Assembly (NCBI GenBank): GCA_963752505.1
Contig: CAVVYM010000009.1
Span: 124,001-188,000 of the forward strand
Source of the DNA: JACJWR01 sp963752505
GTDB lineage: Bacteria; Actinomycetota; Actinomycetes; S36-B12; UBA10799
Direction of reading: 5' to 3'
Length of the DNA stretch: 64,000 nt
Part shown: positions 34,198-43,091 of the stretch, piece after piece
Numbering within the stretch: position 1 is the first letter of the stretch
Layout of the letters: each line of letters opens with the position of its first letter
The notes under the pieces: generated by a model
Told to the model about the DNA's origin: nothing
What the model saw: the letters and a program-made list of their open reading frames with translations, nothing else
Databases searched by the model: none
Position numbers and translations under genes: made by a program

Positions 34198-34539
34198 ATG
34201 TCTGATGATGATGAAATCGCCCGCCTGCTGCGCGAAGTGGATGCCGCCACAGGCGGTGCTGCCGCGAATACGGGCGACCAGAGACCGGCTGCCGCCGCGA
34301 ATCCTCCCGCTCGGCGGGACTCCGCCAGCACGGAGGTCGCCAAAGAAGGCTCCGACAGCGGTGCCCAACTGCTGATCGCCGGCATAGCGGGCGCAGTGCT
34401 GGGTTTGTTGGCCGCCTGGGTGTTCGGCATCATCCCATTCCTGGGCAATGTCGAGACGGTGCGCTTCCTGCTCGCCGGCTTCGTCGGCGGAGCCGTGGGC
34501 TACGGCACCAGCCGGATTCTCAACCGACGCAAGGATTGA
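34198..34539 (+). CDS. small membrane protein, unknown
   Basis: A 113-residue protein. The acidic N-terminus (MSDDDEIARLLREVDAA) and a Pro/Ala-rich linker are followed by two closely spaced helices (about 57-77 and 85-103) and a basic end (RILNRRKD). GGAGG just upstream of the ATG at 34198 sets the start; in-frame codons further upstream overlap the divergent lipoprotein promoter. No family recognised. It converges with the histidine phosphatase gene, 8 bp away. Confidence 0.7.
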   Translation: MSDDDEIARLLREVDAATGGAAANTGDQRPAAAANPPARRDSASTEVAKEGSDSGAQLLIAGIAGAVLGLLAAWVFGIIPFLGNVETVRFLLAGFVGGAVGYGTSRILNRRKD

Positions 34540-34547
34540 CCGGGGCA

Positions 34548-35147
34548 TCAGCCCCCGAGACCGTCCGGGCTGATGTTCCACCCGCTGAGCACCGGCTGCA
34601 CTCGTTCGTGCCCAAGCACCCCGACCGCGCCGGCGTCGAGGGCGAAGAGACGGCCGGCGTCGGCCGGCAGGCCGAGGTAGGTGGCGGTGAGGATGCGGTG
34701 GAAGTGCCCATGCGCCACCAGCATCACGTTGCGACCGTCAGCAGTCACTGGCGCCACCTTCTCCAGCACCCGCCGCGCTCGCACCGCCACATCTTCTGGC
34801 ATCTCGCCCTCGGGGATCGGTGAATCCCAAATCAGCCAGTCCGGATTGCCCGATTCGGCCCTGATGTCAGCCGTCGTGCGGCCCTCGAAAACGCCGTAGT
34901 CCCATTCCAGCAGATCGTCGTCCAAGGCGTCCGGTGTCAAACCGGCCAGGGCAGCGGTGTCGCGTGCCCTGGACAGCGGACTGCAGAGCACGAGTGCGAA
35001 CTGCACGTCGGCAATCATCGGAGCTACCTGTGCGGCGCGGCGGCGCCCGTCTTCGGTCAACAGAATGTCCGTGCGTCCTGTGTGCCGGCCTGTCTTGCTC
35101 CACTCGGTCTCGCCGTGGCGCAGCAGGTAGATCCGTCCGATCGGCAT
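34548..35147 (-). CDS. histidine phosphatase family protein (phosphoglycerate mutase-like)
   Basis: A 199-residue branch-1 histidine phosphatase. The phosphohistidine motif is YLLRHGETEWS, followed by the GRTDI loop, the SPLSRARDTA arginine and the second His in MLVAHGHFHRIL. It could act as a cofactor-dependent phosphatase on sugar phosphates or alpha-ribazole phosphate; specificity is not visible. The ATG at 35147 places the RHG motif 9 residues in, as is usual; the frame extends further without support. Confidence 0.87.
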   Translation of the reverse strand: MPIGRIYLLRHGETEWSKTGRHTGRTDILLTEDGRRRAAQVAPMIADVQFALVLCSPLSRARDTAALAGLTPDALDDDLLEWDYGVFEGRTTADIRAESGNPDWLIWDSPIPEGEMPEDVAVRARRVLEKVAPVTADGRNVMLVAHGHFHRILTATYLGLPADAGRLFALDAGAVGVLGHERVQPVLSGWNISPDGLGG

Positions 35148-35255
35148 AGCGTCAGCCTGCCAGCCGCGCGCGACGGTCACAACGCGATGGTCACAATTCG
35201 ACAAACACTTCTGGTGCGGTGTTGCGCCACCGCCTCAGCCCGGACCGCCGCTGCG

Positions 35256-35261
35256 TAGTGT
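35256..35261 (+). promoter_or_regulatory. -10 box of amino-acid permease gene
   Basis: TAGTGT ends 6 nt before the ATG at 35268. Confidence 0.5.
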
Positions 35262-35267
35262 TCGGCT

Positions 35268-36653
35268 ATGGCTGAACCCGAAGGTCAGACGTCGGGTGCC
35301 CGGCCCATCGGGTTGGGCATCACAACCGCACTCGTCGCTGGGACAATCATCGGCTCGGGCATCTTCACGTTGCCCGCTGCCCTCGCCGACCTCGGCTGGA
35401 TCGCAATGGTGGGTTTCGCGATCTCCAGCGCGGGCGCGATGCTGCTCGCACTCGTGTTCGCGTATGCATCGAACCGGCATCCTGCGGCAGGCGGGCCCTA
35501 CGCCTATGCCCGCGAGGGCTTCGGCGATTTCATGGGATTCCAGACCGCATGGAACTACTGGATCGGAGCCTGGGTGGGGGTTGCCGCGATCGGTGTCTCG
35601 GCAGTTGGCTACCTAGGCGAGCTGGTGCCCGGGTTGCAGGACAACCGTTGGGCCCAAATCGGCACCGCCGTGGCTCTCGTTGCGATTCTCACCCTCGTCG
35701 CCACACGCGGGTTGGCTGCTGGCGGTTCGCTGTCGTTTGTCCTCATGATCCTGAAGGTGGTGCCGCTGCTCATCATCGGGACCCTGGGATTCCTGGCCTT
35801 CGACGCCGCGAATCTCGGCCCGGCCAACACCTCAGATGGCTCTCTCCTCAACGCAATCGGCCTCTCGGTGGCGCTGACCCTGTTCGCGTACATCGGCGTC
35901 GAGGCCGCATCGATCCCCGGTCAGGCGGTGAAGAACCCGAAGAAGACCATTCCGCGTGCCACCCTGATCGGCACGGGGCTGGCCGCCGTGGTCTACCTGC
36001 TCAGCACCATGGCGGTGTTCGGCGCATTGCCCAACTCCACGCTTGCCAGGTCGGCGGCGCCTTTCTCCGACGCCGCCCGGGTGATGTTCGGCGATTGGGC
36101 CGGGCCGGCCATCTCGGTGGTCGCAGTCATCTCCTGCCTGGGCGCGATGAACGGACTCATCCTGCTGGCCGGCCAGATGCCGATGGCCGCCGCCAAGGAC
36201 CGCCTGGCGCCTGCAGCTTTCGGGAAACTCAACCGGAACTCGGCGCCGGCCATCGGTTTGACGATTTCCGGAGTCCTTGCCGCCGGAATGACCTACTTCG
36301 GCTTCGGCGACGGCGACCTGGTGGAGATCTACACCAAGCTCCTCCTGATCTCCACGCTCGCAACCTTGCTGCCCTACCTCATGGTCTCGGCAGCCGAACT
36401 GCGTTTCCTCATCGTTGACCGCGCCCCGGGCACCCGGATCGCGGGGCTCGGTGTGAAGGTAACCGTCACCTCACTTGCGGTCGCCTACTCGTTGTGGGCG
36501 ATGAGTCAAGCAGGAACCGAGGAGGTATACCTCGGATTCATGCTCTTCCTGGTCGGGGTGCCGCTGTTCGTCCTGGTGTTGCGCAAACTCCGCCAACCAC
36601 CGCCACCGGCCCACGAATCCGTCAAGCCCTTCGACGTCATCACTCCGCAGTAG
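35268..36653 (+). CDS. APC family amino-acid permease/antiporter
   Basis: A 461-residue, 12-helix transporter of the amino acid-polyamine-organocation superfamily. Helix 1 has the unwound substrate motif GTIIGSGIFTLP. After helix 2 comes GGPYAYAREGFG, and FQTAWNYWIGAWVG is typical of AdiC/YjeM-type basic amino-acid antiporters. The EAASIPGQAVKNPKKTIPRAT loop is also conserved. Arginine/agmatine-type exchange is suggested by similarity to AdiC but not shown. Leaderless-type promoter; monocistronic. Confidence 0.88.
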   Translation: MAEPEGQTSGARPIGLGITTALVAGTIIGSGIFTLPAALADLGWIAMVGFAISSAGAMLLALVFAYASNRHPAAGGPYAYAREGFGDFMGFQTAWNYWIGAWVGVAAIGVSAVGYLGELVPGLQDNRWAQIGTAVALVAILTLVATRGLAAGGSLSFVLMILKVVPLLIIGTLGFLAFDAANLGPANTSDGSLLNAIGLSVALTLFAYIGVEAASIPGQAVKNPKKTIPRATLIGTGLAAVVYLLSTMAVFGALPNSTLARSAAPFSDAARVMFGDWAGPAISVVAVISCLGAMNGLILLAGQMPMAAAKDRLAPAAFGKLNRNSAPAIGLTISGVLAAGMTYFGFGDGDLVEIYTKLLLISTLATLLPYLMVSAAELRFLIVDRAPGTRIAGLGVKVTVTSLAVAYSLWAMSQAGTEEVYLGFMLFLVGVPLFVLVLRKLRQPPPPAHESVKPFDVITPQ

Positions 36654-36722
36654 TCCGGCGGTATCGGAAGGTAAAGGTCCCCGCCACCCGGTCCGATAAG
36701 GCGGTAGAGCATCCGCACTCCG

Positions 36723-37292
36723 GTGGCTGCTCACAGCGGGAACGGGAAGGCCATGTACCTCAACGAACTTTCGCATGCGCGGGCAGAAGCGCTGGCCCTC
36801 GAGTGGGTATCCACGTCGCCGAACCGGAGCCAATGGTTGAAGTCCAAGTTCCCCGCCACCGCCCTTGACTACAGCGACGGTTCGCTGCGTTCCCTGCTGG
36901 GCGCCGCCATTGCTGAGTTCACCTTCGACGCGCCCACGACCGAGACCACCGAACTCCCCTTGTGGCTCGAGGACAGCCACTACTCCGGATACCGCCAACT
37001 GAGTACAGGTTCCCTCTGGCTGGTGGACGCGCTCGCGCTCTACTTGGGCGATCTGCTCATCGCGCGGGACCCCAGCGTTCTGCGTTGGGGGGTGTACTGC
37101 CGTGATCGTCCGGATCATCCCTGGCACCACCATCCGGCCGTGATCGGTTACCGCTGGCCGTACTCGACGTTTGAGGACATGGCCATCTTCGCGACCAAGG
37201 CCGCTCGCAACGAGCCCGAGGATCCGCAGCACGTGGTGGCGGCCATCAACTTCTACCTCTCGGTGTTCCGGTCCCTCGCCCGCGCGTCCTGA
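36723..37292 (+). CDS. hypothetical protein
   Basis: A 189-residue (or 179-residue from the ATG at 36753) soluble protein that I do not recognise. It is mixed alpha/beta and aromatic-rich, with a WHHHP motif (about 135) in CRDRPDHPWHHHPAVIGY that could bind metal, and a C-terminal helix. GGAACGGGAAGG lies just before the ATG at 36753, which may be the true start. The convergent neighbour is an rRNA/tRNA methylase; no operon partner. Confidence 0.6.
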   Translation: MAAHSGNGKAMYLNELSHARAEALALEWVSTSPNRSQWLKSKFPATALDYSDGSLRSLLGAAIAEFTFDAPTTETTELPLWLEDSHYSGYRQLSTGSLWLVDALALYLGDLLIARDPSVLRWGVYCRDRPDHPWHHHPAVIGYRWPYSTFEDMAIFATKAARNEPEDPQHVVAAINFYLSVFRSLARAS

Positions 37293-37319
37293 CACCCGGC
37301 GACCACACAGGGCCAGAAA

Positions 37320-38138
37320 TCAGGCCTGCCGATTCCCAAGCTCATAGCTCGCTATGGCAGCGGCAGCGGCCACGTTGAGGGAATCCACCCGTTCGGTAAC
37401 GGGGATGCGCAGCCGCACCGTGCACTGTTCCTGGGCCCACCGGGACAGACCGGGGCCCTCGGTGCCGAGCAGCATGGCCAGTTTGGCGTGCGGGTCCAGC
37501 GCAGTGGCGAAGGCACGCAAATCTTCGGCCTCTTCGGCCGGAGTGAGCGCGGCCAACTGCCAGTCATCCGCTCGTAAATCCGCCAGCATGCCCGGCCACG
37601 GCTGGGCATGCGTCCAAGGCATGGTCAACACGGCTCCCATGGAGGTCTTCACCGAGCGCCGGTAGTAAGGATCGGCGCAACGCGGAGAGACGAGGACGGC
37701 ATCCATGCCCAGTGCCGCCGCGGTCCGGAACACCAGTCCGACGTTGGTGTGGTCGACCAGATCCTCGAGCACCACGATGCGGCGCGCGTACGCCAGCACC
37801 CGGGGCGGATCGGGCCGCGGAATTCGCCCGAAGGCCGCCAGTGCTCCCCGGTGCAGGCGAAATCCCACGATCGAACGCATGGTGGTCTCGCTGGCGATCA
37901 TGACGTCAACCGGGTGTGATTCGAGCCCAGCCCGTAAAGCCGGCAGCCACCGCTCGGACATCAGCGCGCTACGTGGCGTGTACCCGGCAGCCAGTGCGCG
38001 GAGGATTACCTTCTCTCCTTCAGCGAGGAAAAGGCCCTCCGCGGGCTCCATCTGCTGGCGCCATCCGACGTCGGTGAGGTTCCGGTAGTCGGCCACGCGA
38101 GGGTCGTCGGCAGCAACCTCGATCACTCGCACGGACAC
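37320..38138 (-). CDS. SpoU/TrmH family RNA 2'-O-methyltransferase
   Basis: A trefoil-knot RNA ribose methylase of about 272 residues that uses S-adenosylmethionine. Motif 1 is NVGLVFRTAAALGMDAV, motif 2 is LLGTEGPGLS and motif 3 is IPVTERVDSLNVAAAAAIASYEL. An N-terminal L30-like substrate domain precedes it. The usual IPM.G of motif 3 is replaced by IPVTERV. Target (23S rRNA or tRNA) is unclear. The frame begins at a TTG (38156); the GTGs at 38138 and 38132 after GAGGGG are better starts. Confidence 0.85.
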   Translation of the reverse strand: MSVRVIEVAADDPRVADYRNLTDVGWRQQMEPAEGLFLAEGEKVILRALAAGYTPRSALMSERWLPALRAGLESHPVDVMIASETTMRSIVGFRLHRGALAAFGRIPRPDPPRVLAYARRIVVLEDLVDHTNVGLVFRTAAALGMDAVLVSPRCADPYYRRSVKTSMGAVLTMPWTHAQPWPGMLADLRADDWQLAALTPAEEAEDLRAFATALDPHAKLAMLLGTEGPGLSRWAQEQCTVRLRIPVTERVDSLNVAAAAAIASYELGNRQA

Positions 38139-38193
38139 GTTCCCCTCGGGCGCCAACGTCGCCCAACGCGCCGCGACGCACCGGCCAGGTGAC

Positions 38194-38982
38194 TCACCTG
38201 CGCCACGTGCGCGCGCCCCAGCGCGATCCGATGCGCATCGCCACCAGGGGCAGCCCGAAAGTCTCTGTCAGGTTCGCCGTGGTGAGCGTCTCCTCGATTG
38301 GCCCGGCTGCCACGACCTTGCCGCCGCGCAGGAGCAGGGCATGTGTGAAATCAGCCGGGATCTCTTCCAGGTGATGGGTCACCATGACCGTAGTGGGAGC
38401 CGCCGGATCGCTGGCCAGCGCGCCGAGGCGATCCACGAGGCCCTCGCGCGCACCGACGTCGAGGCCGGCCGCAGGTTCGTCGAGGAGGAGCAATTCGGGG
38501 TCAGTCATGAGCGCTCGGGCGATCAGCACTCGCTTGTACTCGCCTTCGCTCAGTGAATCGAGGCGGCGGTCGGCCAGGCTTCCTACGCCCATTGTGTCCA
38601 GCAGTGCCTGCGCCCGCTGCACGTCCTCGCTCTCGTATTCCTCCCGCCAGCGCCCAGTCACCGCCCAGGCTGCCGTGACCACCGTGTCGCGCGCAGTCTC
38701 GCGGCCGGGAATGGCTTCCGTCAGCGAGGCTGAGGCCAGACCAATTCGAGGTCGGAGTTCGAAGACGTCGGCTTGGCCAAGCCTCTCCCCCAGCAGATCC
38801 GCCTGACCCGAAGACGGGTGGCGGCGGGCCGCGAGCAGTTCCAGCAGTGTGGTCTTCCCCGCCCCGTTGGGCCCCAGAATGGCCCAGCGCTGGCCCGCTT
38901 CAACCGACCAGTCCACACCCTCCAGCACTCTATTGGCCCCACGGACAACATCGACACCGAGAAGATTCACCACAGCCATCAC
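38194..38982 (-). CDS. ABC transporter ATP-binding protein
   Basis: A 262-residue complete ABC ATPase. It has Walker A ILGPNGAGKTT, a signature LSEGEYKRVLIARAL (LSEGE variant of LSGGQ), Walker B LLLLDEPAAGLD and an H-loop VMVTHHLEEIP. No permease is adjacent, so it may be a YlmA/ModF-like orphan or pair in trans. The GTG at 38982 lies 7 nt after TACCCT; the ATG one codon later is equivalent. A longer frame to 39576 is a shadow of the divergent gene. Confidence 0.87.
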   Translation of the reverse strand: MMAVVNLLGVDVVRGANRVLEGVDWSVEAGQRWAILGPNGAGKTTLLELLAARRHPSSGQADLLGERLGQADVFELRPRIGLASASLTEAIPGRETARDTVVTAAWAVTGRWREEYESEDVQRAQALLDTMGVGSLADRRLDSLSEGEYKRVLIARALMTDPELLLLDEPAAGLDVGAREGLVDRLGALASDPAAPTTVMVTHHLEEIPADFTHALLLRGGKVVAAGPIEETLTTANLTETFGLPLVAMRIGSRWGARTWRR

Positions 38983-38989
38983 GCCACTG

Positions 38990-39012
38990 AGGGTACCGAC
39001 TACGCGTACCCT
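38990..39012. promoter_or_regulatory. back-to-back leaderless promoters
   Basis: TACCCT on the minus strand (38990-38995) and on the plus strand (39007-39012) face away from each other 11 bp apart. Each lies 7 nt before a start codon (38982 minus, 39020 plus). RNA polymerase cannot occupy both at once. Confidence 0.55.
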
Positions 39013-39019
39013 GCTGTTC

Positions 39020-39817
39020 ATGGAGCAACGGCATCCCGCTACGACCGCCGCGCGCCCGGGCCTTGCCGTCCCACCGCACGATGTCGTGGAGTTGTACCCG
39101 CGGGCCGCTGTCCTCACGTCGTGGTTCAACGCCTGGCAGGCGGGCGTGGTCGACGGCCTGGCAGAGTGCCCGGTCGTCCGCCCCGATGATCCATTCCACG
39201 GCGCCGAGGCAGGCTTGCCGATGTGGCAGCACGCACGACTACCCCTCGGCACGGCCCTTTCGCTGCTGAGTACCGATTCCCAAGCGTTCGCGGTGCTCCC
39301 GGTCCCCGGTGATCCGGCGGGTCTGCCCAGTCCTGTGGCACCCCGGGCCGCCGATGCTGGACAAGCGATGATGATCCCACTCGACCATGGAACCGTGGTC
39401 GTCACACCAACGATGACCGCGGAGCAGCGCACGGTGTGGCACGCGAGCCTGGTGCGGTCGCGCCTTTCGCTGGGCGGCGACGTCCGTTCGGAGCGCCTGA
39501 CAGTCATGGAATTGCTGGCCGATGCGGTGGCGATCGTCGAATCGGCAACTCTGCCGATCACCGACGGGCAGGCCACTTCGCGTCAAGTGGCTGGCCTCGC
39601 CGCGGTGCCGATGCCGCCGGGCAGTGCCGGTGGAGCGGTCGAACTTGCGCGAAGCAGCGCAACCCTTCTCACAATCGTGGCAGGCGCGTTGGCTGCCCTG
39701 GGCCGCGCGGGCGGTGACTCCGCCGAACTGCGCGATGCCCTGGTGCCGCTGGGCCGGGCAGGCCGACGGGCGTTGGCGGTGGCCTTTTCCCGCGCCGGCG
39801 GCGAGGGGCGGCGCTAG
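39020..39817 (+). CDS. hypothetical actinobacterial protein upstream of serB
   Basis: A 265-residue soluble protein that I do not assign to a family. The N-terminal part has VVELYPRAAVLTSWFNAWQAG and several short hydrophobic strands. The C-terminal part is helical and Ala-rich (LARSSATLLTIVAGALAALG). No clear catalytic motif is seen. The start is fixed by TACCCT 7 nt upstream. It precedes serB by 3 bp and is certainly co-transcribed, suggesting a link to serine or amino-acid metabolism. Confidence 0.65.
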   Translation: MEQRHPATTAARPGLAVPPHDVVELYPRAAVLTSWFNAWQAGVVDGLAECPVVRPDDPFHGAEAGLPMWQHARLPLGTALSLLSTDSQAFAVLPVPGDPAGLPSPVAPRAADAGQAMMIPLDHGTVVVTPTMTAEQRTVWHASLVRSRLSLGGDVRSERLTVMELLADAVAIVESATLPITDGQATSRQVAGLAAVPMPPGSAGGAVELARSSATLLTIVAGALAALGRAGGDSAELRDALVPLGRAGRRALAVAFSRAGGEGRR

Positions 39818-39820
39818 GCC

Positions 39821-41050
39821 ATGTCGATGACACCCGTCCTCTACACGATCACCGGAGCCGACCGGCCGGGAGTGACCGCGGCGCTGCTGGAGTCACTGGA
39901 CGCGACCAATGCCGAAGTGATCGATGCCGAGCAGATCGTCATCCGCGGCGAATTGGTGCTGTGTCTGCTCATCCGCATGCCCACCAGTGGCGAACCGTCA
40001 GTCACCGCCTCACTGCGCGCGGCAGCAGCGGCAGAAGGCATGCACATCGCGGTCGACGAGCAGCCAGCGCTCGACGATCCGCGGCGGCACGGGCGGGTGT
40101 TGGTGACTGTGATGGGCGAGCCGCTGTGCCCGACGGCACTTGCCCGGCTCACCCGGCGCATTGCCGACCTTGGGGGCAACATCGACCGCATCGAACGCCT
40201 GGCGGGGTATCCGTTGGTGGTCGTTCGACTCACCTTGTCGGGAGCAGACGAGGTCGCGTTGAGAGAGGCGTTGGCCGCCGAATCCGCCGCTGGCGGGCTG
40301 GACGTGGCGGTGCAGCGCCTGGCATTACGTCGCCGAGGCACGCACCTCGTGGTCATGGACGTGGACTCAACCTTGATCCAAGACGAAGTCATCGAGCTCA
40401 TTGCCCGCCACGCCGGCTGCGAGGACGAGGTGCGGCAGGTCACGGATGCCGCGATGCGCGGCGAGCTGGACTTCGCCGAGAGCCTGCACGCCAGGGTCGC
40501 ACTGCTCGAGGGGGTACCGGCCGCCGCGCTCGACGAGGTGCGCGACACGATTCGACTGACCCCCGGGGCGCGCACCCTCTGCCGCACCCTCAAGCGGCTC
40601 GGCTACCGAATTGCCGTCGTCAGCGGCGGCTTCACCCACGTCGTACAACCGCTGGCGGAACAACTCGGCGTCGACTACGCGCTGGCCAACCAGTTGGAGG
40701 TCGTCGACGGTGTGCTGACCGGCCGGGTCATCGGCCCCGTCGTGGATCGCAAGGGCAAGGCCGAGGCTCTGCGGCGCTTCGCGGCCGAGAGCGATATTCC
40801 GCTTGAGCAGACGGTCGCGATCGGCGACGGCGCGAACGATGTTGACATGATCAGCCTGGCCGGCCTCGGTATCGCGTTCAACGCCAAACCCGCGCTGAAG
40901 GCGGCGGCCGATACATCGGTCAATGTGCCCTACCTGGATGCCGTGCTCTACGTGCTCGGCATCACGCGCGAAGAGATCGAGGCCGCCGACGAGGCCGACG
41001 GTGTGCCTACCCGGGCGGAACTAGCGACCCGAACCAGCACGCGCCGCTAA
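39821..41050 (+). CDS. serB: phosphoserine phosphatase with N-terminal ACT domains
   Basis: A 409-residue SerB for the last step of serine synthesis (phosphoserine to serine). Two ACT-type domains come first, YTITGADRPGVTAALL (about 8-80) and VLVTVMGEPLCPTALARL (about 93-165). The HAD phosphatase follows, with nucleophile motif VVMDVDSTLIQDEVIE, VVSGGFTHVV and IGDGANDVDMI. This matches the mycobacterial two-ACT SerB, in which serine inhibits through the ACT domains (established for relatives). It forms an operon with the 39020 gene, and the stop overlaps the convergent SixA-like gene by 4 bp. Confidence 0.95.
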   Translation: MSMTPVLYTITGADRPGVTAALLESLDATNAEVIDAEQIVIRGELVLCLLIRMPTSGEPSVTASLRAAAAAEGMHIAVDEQPALDDPRRHGRVLVTVMGEPLCPTALARLTRRIADLGGNIDRIERLAGYPLVVVRLTLSGADEVALREALAAESAAGGLDVAVQRLALRRRGTHLVVMDVDSTLIQDEVIELIARHAGCEDEVRQVTDAAMRGELDFAESLHARVALLEGVPAAALDEVRDTIRLTPGARTLCRTLKRLGYRIAVVSGGFTHVVQPLAEQLGVDYALANQLEVVDGVLTGRVIGPVVDRKGKAEALRRFAAESDIPLEQTVAIGDGANDVDMISLAGLGIAFNAKPALKAAADTSVNVPYLDAVLYVLGITREEIEAADEADGVPTRAELATRTSTRR

Positions 41051-41568
41051 CCCCTCGGCACCACGAAACTGGTCAACGATCCGGGCGCGGGAGCATCGAA
41101 TCCGGCTACCGAGGCCAACTCCGACCACGGCACCCGCAGGTCAATTTGGGCCAAGCCAGACGTCGGGAACTTGCGCCGCAGCTCGTCCATCTCTACCGAT
41201 TCGTCGTCCGCCGCCAGCCGCCACGCCAGCATCTCCACGCCAGGGTTGTGCCCCACCATCAGCACCTGTTCGACGCCGTCGGCGACTTCGGCCAGCACGG
41301 TGAGCAACGCGCGCGTGCTCGCGGCGTAGATTCTTTCGTCCACCGCCATGGTCGGCGCCGACGCGAACGCGGCGGAAACCAATTCGTAGGTCTCGCGGGT
41401 GCGCGTGGCCGGTGACACCAATGCCAGATCTATGCTGCCCCGGGCGGCGAGCAACTCCCCGGCCACCGGCGCGTCCCGCCGGCCCCGTTCGTTGAGCGGA
41501 CGCAGTTCGTCGGGCACGCCGGGGGGCCAGGCGGATTTTGCGTGGCGCAGGAGTTGCAGTGTCGGCAT
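41047..41568 (-). CDS. SixA-like phosphohistidine phosphatase
   Basis: A 173-residue histidine phosphatase of the short SixA type. It opens with LQLLRHAKSAW (RHA variant of RHG), has the Arg in SPATRTRETYEL and the second His in VLMVGHNPGVEML. SixA removes phosphate from phosphohistidine in phosphotransfer proteins in E. coli, but the actinobacterial role is open. The ATG at 41568 lies 6 nt after TACACT, ruling out the longer frame to 41763. Confidence 0.88.
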   Translation of the reverse strand: MPTLQLLRHAKSAWPPGVPDELRPLNERGRRDAPVAGELLAARGSIDLALVSPATRTRETYELVSAAFASAPTMAVDERIYAASTRALLTVLAEVADGVEQVLMVGHNPGVEMLAWRLAADDESVEMDELRRKFPTSGLAQIDLRVPWSELASVAGFDAPAPGSLTSFVVPRG

Positions 41569-41574
41569 GGGCTG

Positions 41575-41592
41575 AGTGTAGTGGCCTATGCT
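41575..41592. promoter_or_regulatory. back-to-back leaderless promoters (sixA-like / tldD)
   Basis: TACACT (minus, 41575-41580) is 6 nt before the ATG at 41568. TATGCT (plus, 41587-41592) is 8 nt before the ATG at 41601. The boxes are only 6 bp apart. Confidence 0.55.
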
Positions 41593-41600
41593 GGCCAGCC

Positions 41601-43091
41601 ATGGCCAGTGCAGACGAGGACTTCGTTGCTCTCCCACTTGATCTCTGCGCCGACGCAGCGCTGGCCGCGGCACGCATAGCTGGCGCCGAGTGGGTGGACT
41701 TCCGCCTTGCGCGCGGCTTCGAACGGCGGGTCTCACTGCGCGACGGCAGTGTCGAATCCTCACTCATAGATGCCAGCCTCGGTATCGGCATTCGCGTCAT
41801 TGCCGAGGGCTCGTGGGGGTTTGCCTCAACCACGACCATCTCCGGCGAGGGGGCGGCCGAGGCCGCCCGTCGCGCAGTGGCCATGGCGCGATCCACGTCA
41901 CCGATGGTGCGCCAACCGGTGACCATCGCCGACGAACCCCAGCATGAGGGCACGTGGGTGGCACCTTATGACATTGACCCGATCGACGTGAGCGACGCTG
42001 AGGTGGTGGCGCTGCTGGCTGATTGGTCGCGGATCATGGGCGCCCAGCCTGGTGTTCACCACACCAGCGCGAGCTTCCAGGCGGCCAAAGAGGCGCTGTT
42101 CTATGTGGACTCAGCTGGCACCCGAACCCTGCAGCAACGCGTGCGGTGCCATCCGGAGGCGACCACGATTGCGGTCACGGCCGCCGGTTTCGAGGACATG
42201 CGCACGATCGCTCCGCCAACCGCGCGGGGGTGGGAGTATGCGCTGGATTCTCGCTGGCAGGACGAGGTCGGCGGGCTCGGGCAGCACCTGGCCGAGCGGG
42301 TTCACGCACCGAGTGCTCCGGCCGGGCGCTACGACCTGGTCATCGCGCCGTCCAACCTCTGGCTCACTATCCACGAGTCTGTCGGTCATGCGACCGAGTT
42401 CGATCGTGCACTCGGATTTGAGGCGAACTATGCCGGCACATCGTTCGCCACTCCCGATCAGCTCGGCACCCTGACCTACGGATCCCCGCTCATGCACGTC
42501 ACCGGAGACCGCACGGCTCCCTTCGGGCTTTCCACTGTTGCCTGGGATCACGAGGGAGTCGCAGCAGGTGAATGGGACATCGTGCGCGATGGCGTGCTGG
42601 TTGACTATCAGTTGGACCGGTGGGGTGCAGCGCTGCTGGGGGCGCAGCGATCCAACGGCTGCGCCTATGCCGACGATGCCGCGCACGTGCAACTGCAACG
42701 GATGCCCAACGTGTCGCTACAACCCGACCCCGATGGGACGGATGTTGCTGGACTCATCCGGGCCGTCACTGACGGACTCTTCGTGGTGGGCGACAAGAGC
42801 TGGTCGATTGACATGAGCCGGCGCAATTTCCAGTTCACCGCGCAGCGCTTCTACCGCATTCGCAACGGGACCCTCGAAGGTCAGGTCAAGAACGTGGCCT
42901 ACCAGAGCGACACGTTGGATTTCTGGAACTCACTGGTGGCCCTCGGTGGCCCCGGAACCTACGAAATGGGCGGCGCCCTCAATTGTGGGAAAGGCCAACC
43001 CGGGCAGGTCGCAGCCGTCTCACACGGTTGCCCCGCCGCGGTATTCGAGGGCGTGAATGTCCTCTCCACCGATTCAGAAGGGCCAGCATGA
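41601..43091 (+). CDS. tldD: TldD, metalloprotease subunit
   Basis: A 496-residue TldD/PmbA family protease subunit. The zinc motif HExxxH is present as IHESVGHATEFD. C-terminal Cys and Gly loops (GALNCGKGQPGQ, SHGCPAA) are typical. TldD/TldE together degrade unfolded or leader peptides and mature some RiPP precursors. The stop overlaps the tldE start (ATGA), so the subunits are made together. The start lies 8 nt after TATGCT. Confidence 0.93.
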   Translation: MASADEDFVALPLDLCADAALAAARIAGAEWVDFRLARGFERRVSLRDGSVESSLIDASLGIGIRVIAEGSWGFASTTTISGEGAAEAARRAVAMARSTSPMVRQPVTIADEPQHEGTWVAPYDIDPIDVSDAEVVALLADWSRIMGAQPGVHHTSASFQAAKEALFYVDSAGTRTLQQRVRCHPEATTIAVTAAGFEDMRTIAPPTARGWEYALDSRWQDEVGGLGQHLAERVHAPSAPAGRYDLVIAPSNLWLTIHESVGHATEFDRALGFEANYAGTSFATPDQLGTLTYGSPLMHVTGDRTAPFGLSTVAWDHEGVAAGEWDIVRDGVLVDYQLDRWGAALLGAQRSNGCAYADDAAHVQLQRMPNVSLQPDPDGTDVAGLIRAVTDGLFVVGDKSWSIDMSRRNFQFTAQRFYRIRNGTLEGQVKNVAYQSDTLDFWNSLVALGGPGTYEMGGALNCGKGQPGQVAAVSHGCPAAVFEGVNVLSTDSEGPA

